Shown here: positions 30,573-42,300 of the stretch, one piece after another
Position numbering within the stretch: position 1 is the stretch's first letter
Layout: every line of letters begins with the position of its first letter
Origin: Symsagittifera roscoffensis
Taxonomy: Eukaryota; Xenacoelomorpha; Acoela; Convolutidae
Direction: 5' to 3'
NCBI RefSeq assembly: GCF_963678635.1
Contig: NC_087067.1
Location: 55,178,456-55,242,455 of the forward strand
Length of the DNA: 64,000 bases
Made by a program: the position numbers and the translations under genes
Notes under the pieces: generated by a model
What the model was told of the DNA's origin: nothing
Seen by the model: only the letters and a program-made list of their open reading frames with translations
Databases searched by the model: none

Positions 30573-32715
30573 TAGAAACTGAATAATAAAATAAATGCAA
30601 TAATCTCGTGGGCATCCAAAAAGTGCTCTGAACGGCCTCAAAGACGTTGGTTGTAAAAAATCTTTTTCCGCCGTTCAGAACAAAAGTTTGGTTCCCAAGC
30701 AAAGCACATTATTATCCGATGTAGAAACTTTACCTGATGACGCCGGAAAACGTACCTGGTGATGGCTGAATAACTTTCGAAAAAAAAGGTCTAAAACAAA
30801 CAAGCATTTCAGAAACATGAAAGATTATCAACACATAAAATAAAATAATTACCATAAAAAAAACAATTCAACAGAGGCAAAGCAGAGCTTCACATCACTT
30901 CAATACAACGAAATCGTCGCAAACTAAAAAACAGATTCTGCATAAAAAAATACAAGAAAAAATCAATAGAAAATTTTTTTTTATGTTTTTGATTCCAAAA
31001 TTGCGCTAAAATACTCAAAAAATTTATGTTGACCAAAAGAAAACTAAATTTCTACGTTTTTAATTAACCTATTGTAAGCGAAAAAGTGATACTTCGAAGA
31101 GCATTCAGAAAGATAACCCAAAATCATTAGAAGATTCTTATTTCAATAGATATTAACTTTCGAAAATAGGTGCCAGAGACAAGCAGAAAGAGTAAAAAAC
31201 ATTCTCTTCAACACTTAGAAAGTAGTTGAAGATGGCCTCGGGCAAAAGAGCCACACTCGGGCACTTCGTGCCATCAGGCCAAACTCTTTTTCCCTCGGTC
31301 ATCTTTCAACTATGTTCTAACTACTACGCAGTGCTCAGCAATCATATGCTTTCAGGTTCAAACCGAACGTGCGCTGCAATTACACGATCATCGCTTGTAT
31401 GATAGCCATAGCTTATAGTCTTAAATATTTAACTTTCGGGTTACGCCTCTAGCTATTTAACTAAAAAAACTCCGACCAATCGATTGGGTAACTTGTTTGG
31501 AGCACCGAGGCTCAACCTAGAAAGATCAGGTGTAAAAATGACAGAAAAGCAAATATCAAACGTTAAAAATCTCAGTTTCTACTCAAACAAAAACAAAATA
31601 CTAAATTATCGAAATATTTTGAGGTTCAACCTCATGTTTTTGGTTAAAACGTTTCATTTTTTTCAAATTGAAATTTTCACGCAAAACTCGAAAACAAAAA
31701 TTATCTGCGCTAGGGGCAGGTTGTGTAAAACTGATGCATAAAATATCCAGGGTCACTTTCCCTGGAGAATATCAGTCCTGTCTGCGCTGAAGGTGGCTTA
31801 TCTGGAGGAACTTGGCAAGTGTTCAGAAGACTTCAGTGATTAGTTAAAATTAGTTGTCGTCAATTTTGAAAAATTTGAGAACAAAAATCTTTTTACTAAG
31901 GGATTTAGTAAAAAAAATTACGTGCCTCTCCTCGGTACTTCATCAGCCTTCAATTAATCTTTTTGTCGACTCTAGTGAGAATAACTTATTCTGTCAATTT
32001 TTTAAAATGCCGTTTTTTTTTTTTTTTTTTTTGATGTTTTTGCTATTTTTTTTTTTGAGGGTTTATCGAAGATGTTTTTGTGTGGAATTTTGATTCGGTT
32101 CTTTCAGATTAAAAAAAACCTTCACGATAACACAAGAATTTTTGAAATTTGCAAGTGTTTTTTTGGATGCATAAATTTGACTCAATAGGTTTTACGCGAC
32201 AAAAGCTAACAAAATGAAAAAAGATATATTTTATTTTTGTATTTGCTTAAACCAAAAAATTGTTCAATATGCAGGCAGTTGCCTGTTTTTTTTTCTAGTG
32301 AAAAGAACCCGCACTATATATTTATTGCTGCAACTACTCTAATTCTTCTGAAGGCAAGCAAAACATGATATGTTGCAGAGAAAAATCTAAGTTTTTGAAA
32401 TTCATTACCTAGCTTAAAGATTTAAGATTGACCCGTTTGCTTGTTTGTAATTCTCTTTTTTTCTTTAAAAACTGGCTTTGATTTTTTTTAGAAAAAAGCA
32501 CTAACAAATTTGATTTCCAAAACCAAAAAAAATCTGTTTTGAGATTTGAGCTTGCCTTCTCAGAGGTGTCTGATAAAAGGATAAGGTTTGCTTTCAAGTT
32601 GATGAAAGTTTGAGAAACCTCAAAAGATCAACATATTTTTAACCAAAATTCACCTCAAAAGGTGATTGTTTCAAATAAACTAATGAACCTCAGTTCACTC
32701 CGTAGTACGTTATAA

Positions 32716-33055
32716 GAGAATGTAGTTTTGGATCTGAACCATTGGGAGACTTCAGTTGTCTACCTTTCCATTGAAGGTTCACTCTGGTTCGGTTGAGTTT
32801 CGATTTGCTCTTGTGATTGTTCTGTCTCCTATATCAGATAGGACAGCTCTACTCTCGTTTTCTACGACGGAAATTGCGAATAGCAATTTCCCACTGTCTT
32901 TATTTGATAACTATCCCGCAATTGTAATTCGGTTGTTCTGATTTTATATTTGATGTATTCAGTTGTCGCGAGAAAACTGAGCATGACAGGCTCCATTCGA
33001 ATTTTTGAAAAATTAAACTTCATTCCAAAACCACGTATGACCGACTGGCACACGG
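32716..33055 (+). repeat. Dispersed repeat, + copy
   Basis: This segment (for example GGACAGCTCTACTCTCGTTT and CATGACAGGCTCCATTCG) recurs in inverted orientation at about 59962-60340 with moderate divergence and some indels. Neither copy has a supported ORF. Confidence 0.75.
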
Positions 33056-33237
33056 ACACGATTTGTTTAAGACAGAGTTTTATTGTAATTCGTTTCATGA
33101 CGTACCAAATAAAGCTTTGCTCCGGAATCTTCCAGATATGACCGACTGGCACACGGACACGATTTGTTTACGACAGAGTTTTATTGTAATTCGTTTCAAG
33201 ACGTACCAAATAAAGCTTTGCTCCGGAATCAGAAAAA
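33036..33237 (+). repeat. Tandem duplication, 101-bp unit, two copies
   Basis: Two adjacent copies start ATGACCGACTGGCACACGGA at 33037 and 33138 and differ at a few positions. They lie at the edge of the dispersed repeat, whose conserved core ends in the same words. Confidence 0.8.
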
Positions 33238-33829
33238 TTTTTAGGAAAATTGAAAATAAAACATTTTTCACCGTTCTTCGCGCATTTTTTTTTCCAAATG
33301 TATGTTCTCAATTTACCCCCTCAAAATTTGAAAATGCAAATAAACCTCGAAATATACAAAAATTTCGTCAATTTTGGATGTGCTGTTGCCTGCTCTTTTA
33401 AAGTTGTTTTTGTAAGGAAACGTCGTTTCCATAAAAAGCACCATTTATGGTGCGACGTATGGTTTGCATGGTAGAAAAAAATTAAAATCAAATTTTACAC
33501 TACAGATACTTTTTCTCAGTCATTTTTGTCATATAACCTCTATTTTACGGTTTTCTAGAGAAAAAAAATTATGGTGAAAAATCTCTTCCATACGTAGCAT
33601 CATATATGTTGCGACGTATGATTTGCAAGGTGAAAACTTTTGATATTTTACCAACAGCTTGCATAACGATGAGAAACCGTTTTATTACTATTTTACTCCG
33701 TTAAAAAGCTATTTTGAGGGTTTTTGAAACCAACGTATGTGCTACGTATGATTAGTCATTTTCCATGCAAATCATGCATGGATGTGCATGGTTGCGCATT
33801 ATCTTCTATGGTGGGCAACCCGGGGCAAC

Positions 33830-34419
33830 TTAAATCACAGCATTAAGGTTTTTGGTTGTTTCAGGCCAAATTCATCTGTTTTTGAGCGACTTGATATTTC
33901 AGTTAAGTGTAAAACCCATTTTGATATTTCATAGTTGCCATGATCAAGGAAGTGTATCACCAGCAGAAACGTCATACATTTTGCCTAGTGTTTTTTTTAA
34001 TTTGTCTTCCAATATTTGTGAATGATATAACAATGTTAGTTATTAAATACCGTGAATATGAGTTCAGCAAAGAGCAATGATATAAACTATAAGCTTCATT
34101 GTTTTACACATTTACTTTTTACAAAATAAGCATAAGAAAAAGAGTATTATAGCATGAATACATAAGTATAACTATGATCAGTAGAGTAGTGCCAGAAAAG
34201 ATATCTACAATTGGCAACGGAAAATTAAAAAAAAAACTTCTGATAAAGATCTGAATGACGCAATTATGTGGATTATTTAAGAATGTGAATAGAATATGAG
34301 TTACACAACGAAAAGTATGACAAACTGAGAGAAGCCTTATGGTTTTATGTATTTACAAAACTAGCTTCAGGAGGATCCTTAAAAGCGGCAATATTGACTT
34401 GAGTTCTGTTAGGGGTGGG
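33830..34419. other. Intergenic stretch downstream of the NERD gene
   Basis: AT-rich with no gene supported. It is the 3' flank of the - strand gene. Confidence 0.5.
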
Positions 34420-34441
34420 TTTATTGCCAACTTAGTTTATT
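34420..34441 (-). terminator. Two AATAAA polyadenylation signals for the NERD/helicase gene
   Basis: Read on the - strand, AATAAA occurs twice (34436-34441 and 34420-34425), about 50-70 nt after the stop codon at 34488, each within a repeated AACTAAGTTGGCAATAAA block. Confidence 0.55.
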
Positions 34442-34487
34442 GCCAACTTAGTTAACTCAACATTACAGACTAATCAAGAAGCAATTT

Positions 34488-36878
34488 TTAGTCCAATTTT
34501 TGGTCAGAGTCAGCAGTGTCTGGTGCATCCGAGATAGCGTTCGAACCCTGGTAGGCATAGTTGGGGGGTGTGATATGGGTGATTTTGGCCTGCTTGAATA
34601 TTGAGAGGAACTCATCCAGTTGGTCATGCTTCGTTCTCTCGTCTGTCATCACCATAATGTGACAGTAGGTTCTGGCTCTAGACATCACATTGTACAGTGA
34701 GCGCAACATCTTCGTGTCCATTTCTAAGAACAACACAAACACGAAGCAGACTGCGAACTCGGCAGAGTAAATGTTCTGTTCACTGGCAGTGACTGTGACA
34801 CAGAAGCCATCTAGTTCCTCATTAACTCGTTGTGCCAGTTGCTTGTAGAAAGAGTCTTCGCTCGGGTCCATAATGAAATATTTCATAGTGAACTCGTGAC
34901 TCTCAATCATGGGAAAGAAATGCGGTCTTCTCTCGATATAAACTTGCAAGACTTGCTCCAGTTGTTTCTGTCTGCTCATTGGAAGTTGACTGTGATTGTG
35001 AATGACGTCAATGTCAGTCTGTGGTCCATAAATCAGATGGCCGTGGCTGGGATCATGTGAAAGCTCAGAGGGGTACTCTGCAAAGTACTTCTGCAGCTTA
35101 TCTTTGGCCTTGATTACTTTTGACAATTCAGTCAAGTTTGCCACTATGTTCCACGTGTTGCGGTAGTTGTGCACGAGTGCCACTTGGTCGAACTTGTTCC
35201 ACAGAGGGTTCTCCCATATCGGCTTCTCAATTTGGTTACTAGCCAGATGACATTGGTTGAAGTCAACCACAACACATGCACACTTAAGAGACAAGAAGTC
35301 ACAACCACAAGCATGTGCATCATCAACATAAACGACCACGTCTGTAAGTTCCTTCAGAATATCAAGTATTTTTGTGTTACTCGCTTGAGTGTTGCAGTGA
35401 ATGACTGCAACTCCACTGCTCGTTGTTTTCCACAAGCTTGGATCAAATTCACGATCTGCAATGTCTGTGAAATTTAATTTGGCTCTTTCGAAAATTTTTC
35501 TGTATTCGACTAATTTTAGCTGGTTGAAGACCAGCAGAAGCATTTTCAGTTCTCTGTTTGTTAAGGCTTGATTTAAGAATCTAGCTATCAACATCAAACT
35601 CTTCCCAGATCCCGCACAACCAGTTATGACTAAATTTGCAGACTCTTTTTCGAAAGCTGCCTCTTGATATTTCGTTATAAATTCTATACCCATGATTTGA
35701 AAAACGTTGGAAGCTTTAATTTCTTTTTCTTTTACATCCACAACATTAGAAGGGAATGGAACTTTTCCGTTTTTCCTGTAACTTTTCCGTCTCTCAGTTG
35801 TTATTACGCTCTCTCTCAGACGCTTGTCTGTTCTGACTATATCACTCTCCAGACCGATGGAGGATCTGACAAATGTGCGCTGGCTATTTGTTGCCCACTG
35901 AGTCCACAGAACAGCCTTCACTTTTTCCAAGTCCCCGCCAAAACGATCCACTGAACTGGAGTCAAGTACATTTTGTTGCCACCAATCTGCAAAAGCATCC
36001 AAATCGCTAGCAAATAAGCATTTTCTGTCAGGTAATTTGTCGGAACCATTCGTACCATCTGAGCGATTATAGCTGGGGAAAGCTACAAAACGGAACACCT
36101 TGAATGAGTTAGTCCGACCGGCGTCTGCTGTATCGGTGGATCTTTCTTCCGGAAGGGACTCTTTCGCTACACCCCTGATCATGTGTATTAATTTGTCCAT
36201 CTGTTGACATCCTTTTTCATAGAAGCTAGAATGGTTCTCTCCAGTGTTTTTCACCTCAATCAGAACAATATAATCTGGTCCAATGACCACAAAATCGGAT
36301 TCACCTTCATCACTATGCAAAGCTTTTTTACCTCTACAATTGGGGTAACATTTTTTTGGGTGGTTAAGGTCCCACATTCTATACTGATAATGGGTGTACC
36401 GAAAACTGTGAAGGACGACAATGTTTTGGCCTTTCAAACTTTGTACAGCCCGATACACTTTAACCTCTGCTTCATGATCTTCCTGCTTCTTCTTGTCATT
36501 AATAGCATAGTAATCTTGCTCTACAGTTTCATCGTCTTCAAACCTATGGAGATCGATATACTGGTTGTCGGGACAAGTGGGAAACATCTGGGCAAACTCT
36601 TCGCCTTTTGAAGAGAACTCTTCAAACAGTTTCATCCCCATTTCAAAATAGTCTCTTGTTGATTTCAACTTATGAACTTCTTCGGTAATTAGATTTTTCT
36701 TACTCCTCAAAGATTGCAGCTGTGAGATCAATTGGGTATTTTCACTAACAAAATTGTCAATGATTTCCTGGAACTCCTCCAACTGCTGATCGCTGTCCAT
36801 GCTGGGGGAATGACCTGAAAGAAGCTCCACAAAACAATTTGACCTTCCCACCTTGTCAACTTCCATTAAACCACTCAC
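34488..36878 (-). CDS. NERD-domain / superfamily 1 helicase protein, 796 aa, intronless
   Basis: Residues about 31-95 form a charged coiled coil. A NERD-type PD-(D/E)xK nuclease-related domain follows: D195 (SDFVVIGPDY), then E208-V-K210 (IVLIEVKNTG) with a Gln-containing helix (GCQQMDKLIHMIRG). From residue 400 it is a UvrD-like SF1 helicase: Q-motif Gln (KYQEAAFE), Walker A GCAGSGKS (420-427), Walker B VVYVDDAHA (519-520), a motif III-like VVVDFNQ, NYRNT (571-575), and a motif VI-like YNVMSRAR near 735. NERD plus UvrD/PIF1-type helicase fusions are known mainly from prokaryotes and are thought to act on DNA; the role in animals is unknown. There are no introns in 2.4 kb, unlike the CAP gene. 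The start is the first ATG in frame; the second retroelement begins 58 bp upstream of it. Confidence 0.85.
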   Translation of the reverse strand: MSGLMEVDKVGRSNCFVELLSGHSPSMDSDQQLEEFQEIIDNFVSENTQLISQLQSLRSKKNLITEEVHKLKSTRDYFEMGMKLFEEFSSKGEEFAQMFPTCPDNQYIDLHRFEDDETVEQDYYAINDKKKQEDHEAEVKVYRAVQSLKGQNIVVLHSFRYTHYQYRMWDLNHPKKCYPNCRGKKALHSDEGESDFVVIGPDYIVLIEVKNTGENHSSFYEKGCQQMDKLIHMIRGVAKESLPEERSTDTADAGRTNSFKVFRFVAFPSYNRSDGTNGSDKLPDRKCLFASDLDAFADWWQQNVLDSSSVDRFGGDLEKVKAVLWTQWATNSQRTFVRSSIGLESDIVRTDKRLRESVITTERRKSYRKNGKVPFPSNVVDVKEKEIKASNVFQIMGIEFITKYQEAAFEKESANLVITGCAGSGKSLMLIARFLNQALTNRELKMLLLVFNQLKLVEYRKIFERAKLNFTDIADREFDPSLWKTTSSGVAVIHCNTQASNTKILDILKELTDVVVYVDDAHACGCDFLSLKCACVVVDFNQCHLASNQIEKPIWENPLWNKFDQVALVHNYRNTWNIVANLTELSKVIKAKDKLQKYFAEYPSELSHDPSHGHLIYGPQTDIDVIHNHSQLPMSRQKQLEQVLQVYIERRPHFFPMIESHEFTMKYFIMDPSEDSFYKQLAQRVNEELDGFCVTVTASEQNIYSAEFAVCFVFVLFLEMDTKMLRSLYNVMSRARTYCHIMVMTDERTKHDQLDEFLSIFKQAKITHITPPNYAYQGSNAISDAPDTADSDQKLD

Positions 36879-36936
36879 TACTTGCCTGCCACTGTCTATT
36901 CCAATGTTTTAAGACATAAAATTTTGGCCAACCACT

Positions 36937-37279
36937 TGGAACCAGATCTAAACTATATTTTTATTATTGGATATAAATTGGATATTTTATCACTATAAAA
37001 TATTTAATATTTGAATTTAACTTTGAATTTAACTTAGAAATTAGTTAGCTCTCCAAGAGACCTTCTAGTCATCGCAACCAGCCAGTATACTCTAGATCTA
37101 TTGAGCCTAGCAGAGACTAGTTAAACACCCTGAGACTAGTAGATATAAGAGTAAGATTAGGATCGGTATAAGACTAAGGAGTTGCATGAATCTATCCGGC
37201 CGAAAATAAGATAGCGTGACGAGCAGGCGGTGTACCCTATCCGAAATTACTCTATGAGTTACACATCGGTCCTAACTCA
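36937..37279 (+). repeat. 5' LTR of element 2 (343 bp, internally deleted)
   Basis: Aligned with the element 1 LTR it lacks about 80 bp (the block with CAATCATGATCCATCTAACT to CACCAGAGAG). The AATAAA signal is lost (GCAACCAGCC). It ends GGTCCTAACTCA and is followed by the PBS-like TGGTGCCACC. Confidence 0.9.
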
Positions 37280-37375
37280 TCTGGTGCCACCATAAATCTC
37301 GAATAAGACCTTAAAAAACCGATTAGCTTAAGAACTAACAAAATAGATTAGAAATAGACAAAAAGCATTTCCGAA

Positions 37376-37648
37376 ATGTTACATGATAACAATTTAATTG
37401 AAATGTCTCTACGACTCAATAGATCAGAGCCGCTATTCCGTACAATACTAGAACTACCAGGTATTGGAAGAAGACCTCGGACGAAAGAAGATCTAAGACT
37501 CCGAAGAAACTTACCATTAAGTTTTATGGTCGTACGGCGAGAGCCAGAACAAACTTTTATATTTAGAATTTTACTAGCAATGAATATAGATTTTCATTTG
37601 CAAACAAAAAACCTTGAAGACAAATCTTCAATGACACATCTTCAATGA
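37376..37648 (+). CDS. Leader ORF homologue, element 2 unit 1 (90 aa)
   Basis: Homologue of the 77-aa leader ORF of element 1, still open although almost every other frame of this element is broken. It keeps SLRLNRSEP, GIGRRPRTK and PEQTFIFRILLAMN. It extends 13 codons because the element 1 stop TAA is AAA here. Confidence 0.55.
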   Translation: MLHDNNLIEMSLRLNRSEPLFRTILELPGIGRRPRTKEDLRLRRNLPLSFMVVRREPEQTFIFRILLAMNIDFHLQTKNLEDKSSMTHLQ

Positions 37649-38607
37649 TAATTTCAGGCGCTATACAAAATTTACTATTGTACAATAACGATTAATCAAA
37701 ACATCTCAAATCGTTTTCTCCAAATCTGCAGTATAATTCAAAAAGATATCTGCAAAAAAATTTATTCAAAGGAAAATAAAAATTAGTTAACTGATCATAG
37801 ATTATTTATAAAAATAAATCATCGTGTCATCTCAGCTTTATCACCTAAACATAATACCAATCATAAAACTACTAACATCGTTAAAAACTAAACTTTTCTA
37901 TCAAAGAAAATCAAAAATTATTTTAAAAGGCTTATCCTAAATTTAATCTATTATTCACTTAAATTTCTCTACACCTTAAATACAGATCATCAAGGCTTTC
38001 CTTGGTTCTTTTTAACGTTCTAACTTAAATCATATATACCACTAAAATTTATACCTGATCATCAAGGCTTATCCTTGGATCAAATAGAACAAATTTGTTC
38101 TCCCCCACCCTATTAATAAAGTGTCTAACGACCTCAAACGTCGATTCACTATCCAAGCCTTTCAAAGACCCAGGACTAATAGAATTTTTTCAAATCACTC
38201 TAACCATTCTAATTAGGCTAATCAGTGAAGAACTTCTGTTACTCATCCTTCATTTGACCCCCCCCCCCCTCTTACCTGACCCAGGCTAAATCTTAAATCT
38301 TAGTAAGTTTAAAATAGTATCTAACGAACTACTTGCATTCTAATTATACCTGAACCCTGTAGATCGACTTACTGTTCTCCAACCCTTGAACACAATCACT
38401 ACCCCTAAGTAACATTAAGTAAATTAATACCTTAACTTAGAATAGTCACGAGAAAGTAACAGTCATTCTCCGGAATCGATATACTTTTCTCTCCAACCCT
38501 GAATAAAAAGACCCAAGTTAGGCTAACCAAAAAATCATAAGGACTAACAGTCTAGAATATTATATTCACTAATAAAAACCTTGCATCCTTCATCCTAAAC
38601 CTTATGT
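37649..38607 (+). promoter_or_regulatory. Leader relic of element 2 unit 1
   Basis: Aligns with 8222-9154 of element 1, keeping the hairpin pair (about 37983-38005 and 38047-38072), the palindrome GAACAAATTTGTTC (38088-38101), a GTGAAG...CTTCAT relic and a 13-C run near 38264. No ORF. Confidence 0.55.
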
Positions 38608-39053
38608 CACTGAACATTTTAGGAATTAAACAAACAATCGTATTACACAATTGCGAAAAAAGTATCGAAAAATAGGATCTCGTGATCACACCACACAAAC
38701 AAACAATTGGATTTATTCGAACAAAACGACCAACAAAAAAAAGAAAAATTATAGGCAAACAAAGACAACTTTGCGTTTCTTCGCTTTGAAAATTTTTCAC
38801 GTATGTCTCCGAATCAGAAGTCAGTAATTTAGATGCACTTTGCAAACTAAGAGAAACAGTAAATAAAAACTACCCAAATCACGACCAATTATATTTTTCC
38901 CATTCAAAAGCCACATCACATTCATCAAAACAAGGAAAAAGAAGAATAAAAAAGATATACAGAATTAAACCAGTACGTTTATATAATTGGAATCAACCAA
39001 TCAGACGCATTGAACACTACGCACTGACAGTTATAAAACGAGAAAATGAGCCA
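38608..39053 (+). pseudogene. Relic of the basic ORF (unit 1)
   Basis: Aligns with the 155-aa ORF of element 1 (for example TIVLHNCE, FIRTKRP, YNWNQPIR) but carries an early in-frame stop (AAATAGGATCTC) and frameshifts, so it cannot be translated. Confidence 0.7.
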
Positions 39054-39325
39054 AATCCCAAGTGATGGAAGTCCAGACAAAAACTCTGTTTTCCCTTTTA
39101 TCATATATTCAATCACTGAATATAGAGGACAAAGACAATTCTGTACAAATTTAAATGCAAATGTACTCGAACAAGGCATTAGCCCATGTAAAGCAGAAAT
39201 CCCAGAAGCAAAAATCAAAAGACAAATTATCGATCATTATTTAAAAGGAATATGTAACCTAACACAACCATATGAAATCTACACCATAGAATTCAGCACA
39301 GAAATTCAATATCATAGCCAGCAAA
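39046..39325 (+). pseudogene. gag: Truncated gag remnant (unit 1)
   Basis: Only about the first 85 codons align with element 1 Gag (FPFIIYSITEYRGQ, GISPCKAE, IKRQIIDHYLKGICN). The sequence then jumps at about 39320 into the protease region of pol, removing about 3.4 kb that includes the capsid, zinc knuckle and protease active site. Confidence 0.8.
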
Positions 39326-42300
39326 TTAGCAACAGCACAAGGCTCAACATTGGTAAATTATTGAAAAATCTAACTTTTCCTAGTTCCCACGAGAACAATG
39401 AAACAACACAAAATCTTAAACAAACCATTTAAACAAACATTCCAGATAACAGATATAAAACACAATATCATTGGCATACCATTTATAACTAAATATATTC
39501 CCACAACAAATATTTTAAATAGTAAACTTCATATCAAAGACAAGTACACGAGGATAAAAAAGTAAAGATTTCAAAGATTAGACAAACAACCACCATTTTT
39601 CTCTAAATTCTATCCTAATTTAAATTTAGAGGATTTAATTCTAAATTCTATCTAAATTCTATCCTAATTCTATCCTATTCTCTAATTTCTATCTATATAC
39701 AATCAGCAACGAAAAAAAACTGAAACCACTATCGGGAAATGTATATAACTTTTCAATCAAACAAGCTCACCAATTTGACTAAAATCAAAACAAAAAACAA
39801 CTTTTTATGTCAGACCTCGAATTCAAACCCATCCATAAATTTTTCAGAATAACATTTTCATCCATAAAATATATGAAAAACTCAAACTCGAACATTATTC
39901 CAATACAAGCATATAATAATTCACAATACCAGATAACAATACCTCTAGGACTCTTAGGATACTGTGAAACAAATGCTACAACTTCACCCACAAACGAAAG
40001 AGCATATCGAGTCAATAATTTTTTACATTTACTAGATATATGTCAATCAACAAATCTTGATGAAGAATTATCAATAAACAACAGAATAAGCAATGAAAAA
40101 AAAAACACAGATTGTTTCACAAAACACCATATTTTAAACCAACGTTTAAAATATTGCATTATACAGAAGAACAGCAAAAATTTCTAACATTGTTTAATTT
40201 TCAACTTTCTCAAAAAACACAAAAACGAATTCAACAAATTAGCCAAACTGTTACTAGAACATCCAAAAGTTTATGCAGCATCAAATTTTGATGTCGGAAA
40301 AATTAGTTCACCACCACGTTTAACTTTAAAACTTGACGAAATTTTCAAAAAACAAAGATCAAGCAAAGTACCAATACACTTACAGGATAAAGTAATTAGA
40401 CGACATGACATTTTAGACATTAAGAAATTATATCTCCAGTCAATAAAGAAGAACAACCAGAAGGTAACAACTTTATTAACCCAGTTATCTTTTTTGCTAA
40501 AGGAGAATCACTAAAAATTGTTCTAGACGTTAGATATCTCAATTCCCTAATTGACGAATCTATATGTAATTAGCCCATAGAACCAATTCAGGTAATTTTA
40601 TCAAAAAACATGGTAAATATTTTACCACCGCAGACATGAATAGTGCATACAATCAAATACCAATAGATGAACAATAGCGACGTTTAACACAATTTGTTAT
40701 TGGAAATCAACATTACGAATTCAACAGATTATTCTATGGAATATCCATAGGACCAGCAGCTTTTTCAGCTTTTATGAGTAAAATCTTTAGACCACTTATA
40801 CTCAAGAAAAATGCAATCACATACTTAGACGATGTTTTTATGCAATCACAAACTAAAGATGAAATGTTTTTAATTTTGGAACAGTATCATCAAATACTCA
40901 AAAATGAAAACATGAAAGCAGTCCCAGATAAATCACATTTTTTTCTAACACGTGTAAAATGTCTTGGACATTTTATTAAAAGAAACACTATAACTCCACT
41001 AAAATCACGCATAGACCCAATTCAAAAACTTCAGCCACCCACGAATAAAAAGAAAATCCAAGAAATCCTTGGAAAGTTAAATTTCTTAAGTAAATATGTA
41101 TACAAAATGCAATTATGTTTAAGACCTTTCTATAACATCCTAAGACAGCAAAACAGCTTTGAATGGACTACTGAACATCAAACACGATTTGACGAAATTA
41201 AAAAATTGCTAACAGAACAAATATTAAATACAATGCCAGATCCAAATCAACCATTCTCTGCAATGTGCATTGTTTTGAATTTTGGCATCGGCGCAGCATT
41301 ACTACAATCACACAGTGGAACAAATAAGATGAACCTAATATCAGCAAATTCTCGCTTATTTACACAAGCCGAACTACGAGTCTCTACTCTCATGAGAGAA
41401 TGCACAGGTATAATATACACACTTACAGAATTTGAATTTCTGATACTCGGATCAAAACATCCAACAATTCTTTTTACGGATCACAAACCGATTATATTTC
41501 TTTTTACACAAAAATCGAACCCAAACCATTTACAAAATTCAAATAATTTTATAGAAAAATCCAAACTTACATATAGTTTGGACAGCAGGAAAAAATCTTG
41601 CATTACCAGATACACTAAGTAGAATTACACTCCCTGAATTACTCACACGAAAAACTACAGTTGAAATACCACAAAAGATTAAATTTTATCTTGCAAAAAA
41701 CGAAACATTACCACGACTAGAAGGTAAATATGCAGTAAAAACAGATTTAGATCAATCACAGATAAACAATTTACAATTTTTGCCAGTCTATTTAGATTGT
41801 CAAAACAATCACTATGGAGTCGATTTATTAGGTACATCCACATTCAAACCAATCCTATATTCACATTAGATAAAAAATAATACTCAACAAAAGACAATAA
41901 AGCAACAGCCGCACAAAAAAAATACCTCCCATTAATAGAAAAAGAAAATCTAACTGACATTATAAATTTATCAGGACCACCGACAACTGATTTAAAATAC
42001 ACAGTAAATCAAGTTTTTAACTTTCATGACCCACTTGACACAATTCCCCTATCAAAAAAAGAAGTCGAAAATATTTTTTTATCACCAACAGAAAAAATTA
42101 CACTTCAATTAATACAAAAATACCAAAACTTTGACCCTATTACTAGACAACTTAAATGATGGCAAAAATGAAAAACAAATTCAGCAAAAGCTGATACAAC
42201 GATATTAGAAAACAAAACACTCCTCCGGTTTTTTTAGAAAATTCAATAATACTACTATAAATGAAAATACAGATCTTTTAGAATATAATACATCCGATTC

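Larger units (their letters stand above)
30232..33829. mobile_element. Putative 3.6-kb element with inverted ends and subterminal repeats
   Basis: The left end carries CCCCGGGTTGACC followed by TGTGCAACCATACG. The right end on the other strand carries CCCCGGGTTGCCC followed by ATGCGCAACCATGC. Both ends are lined inside with degenerate repeats of the word GCGACGTATGGT and CCATGCATGG (30255-30572 and 33440-33790). No transposase frame was found inside and no target duplication could be defined, so this is a non-autonomous or composite element, or two related repeats that happen to face each other. Confidence 0.45.
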
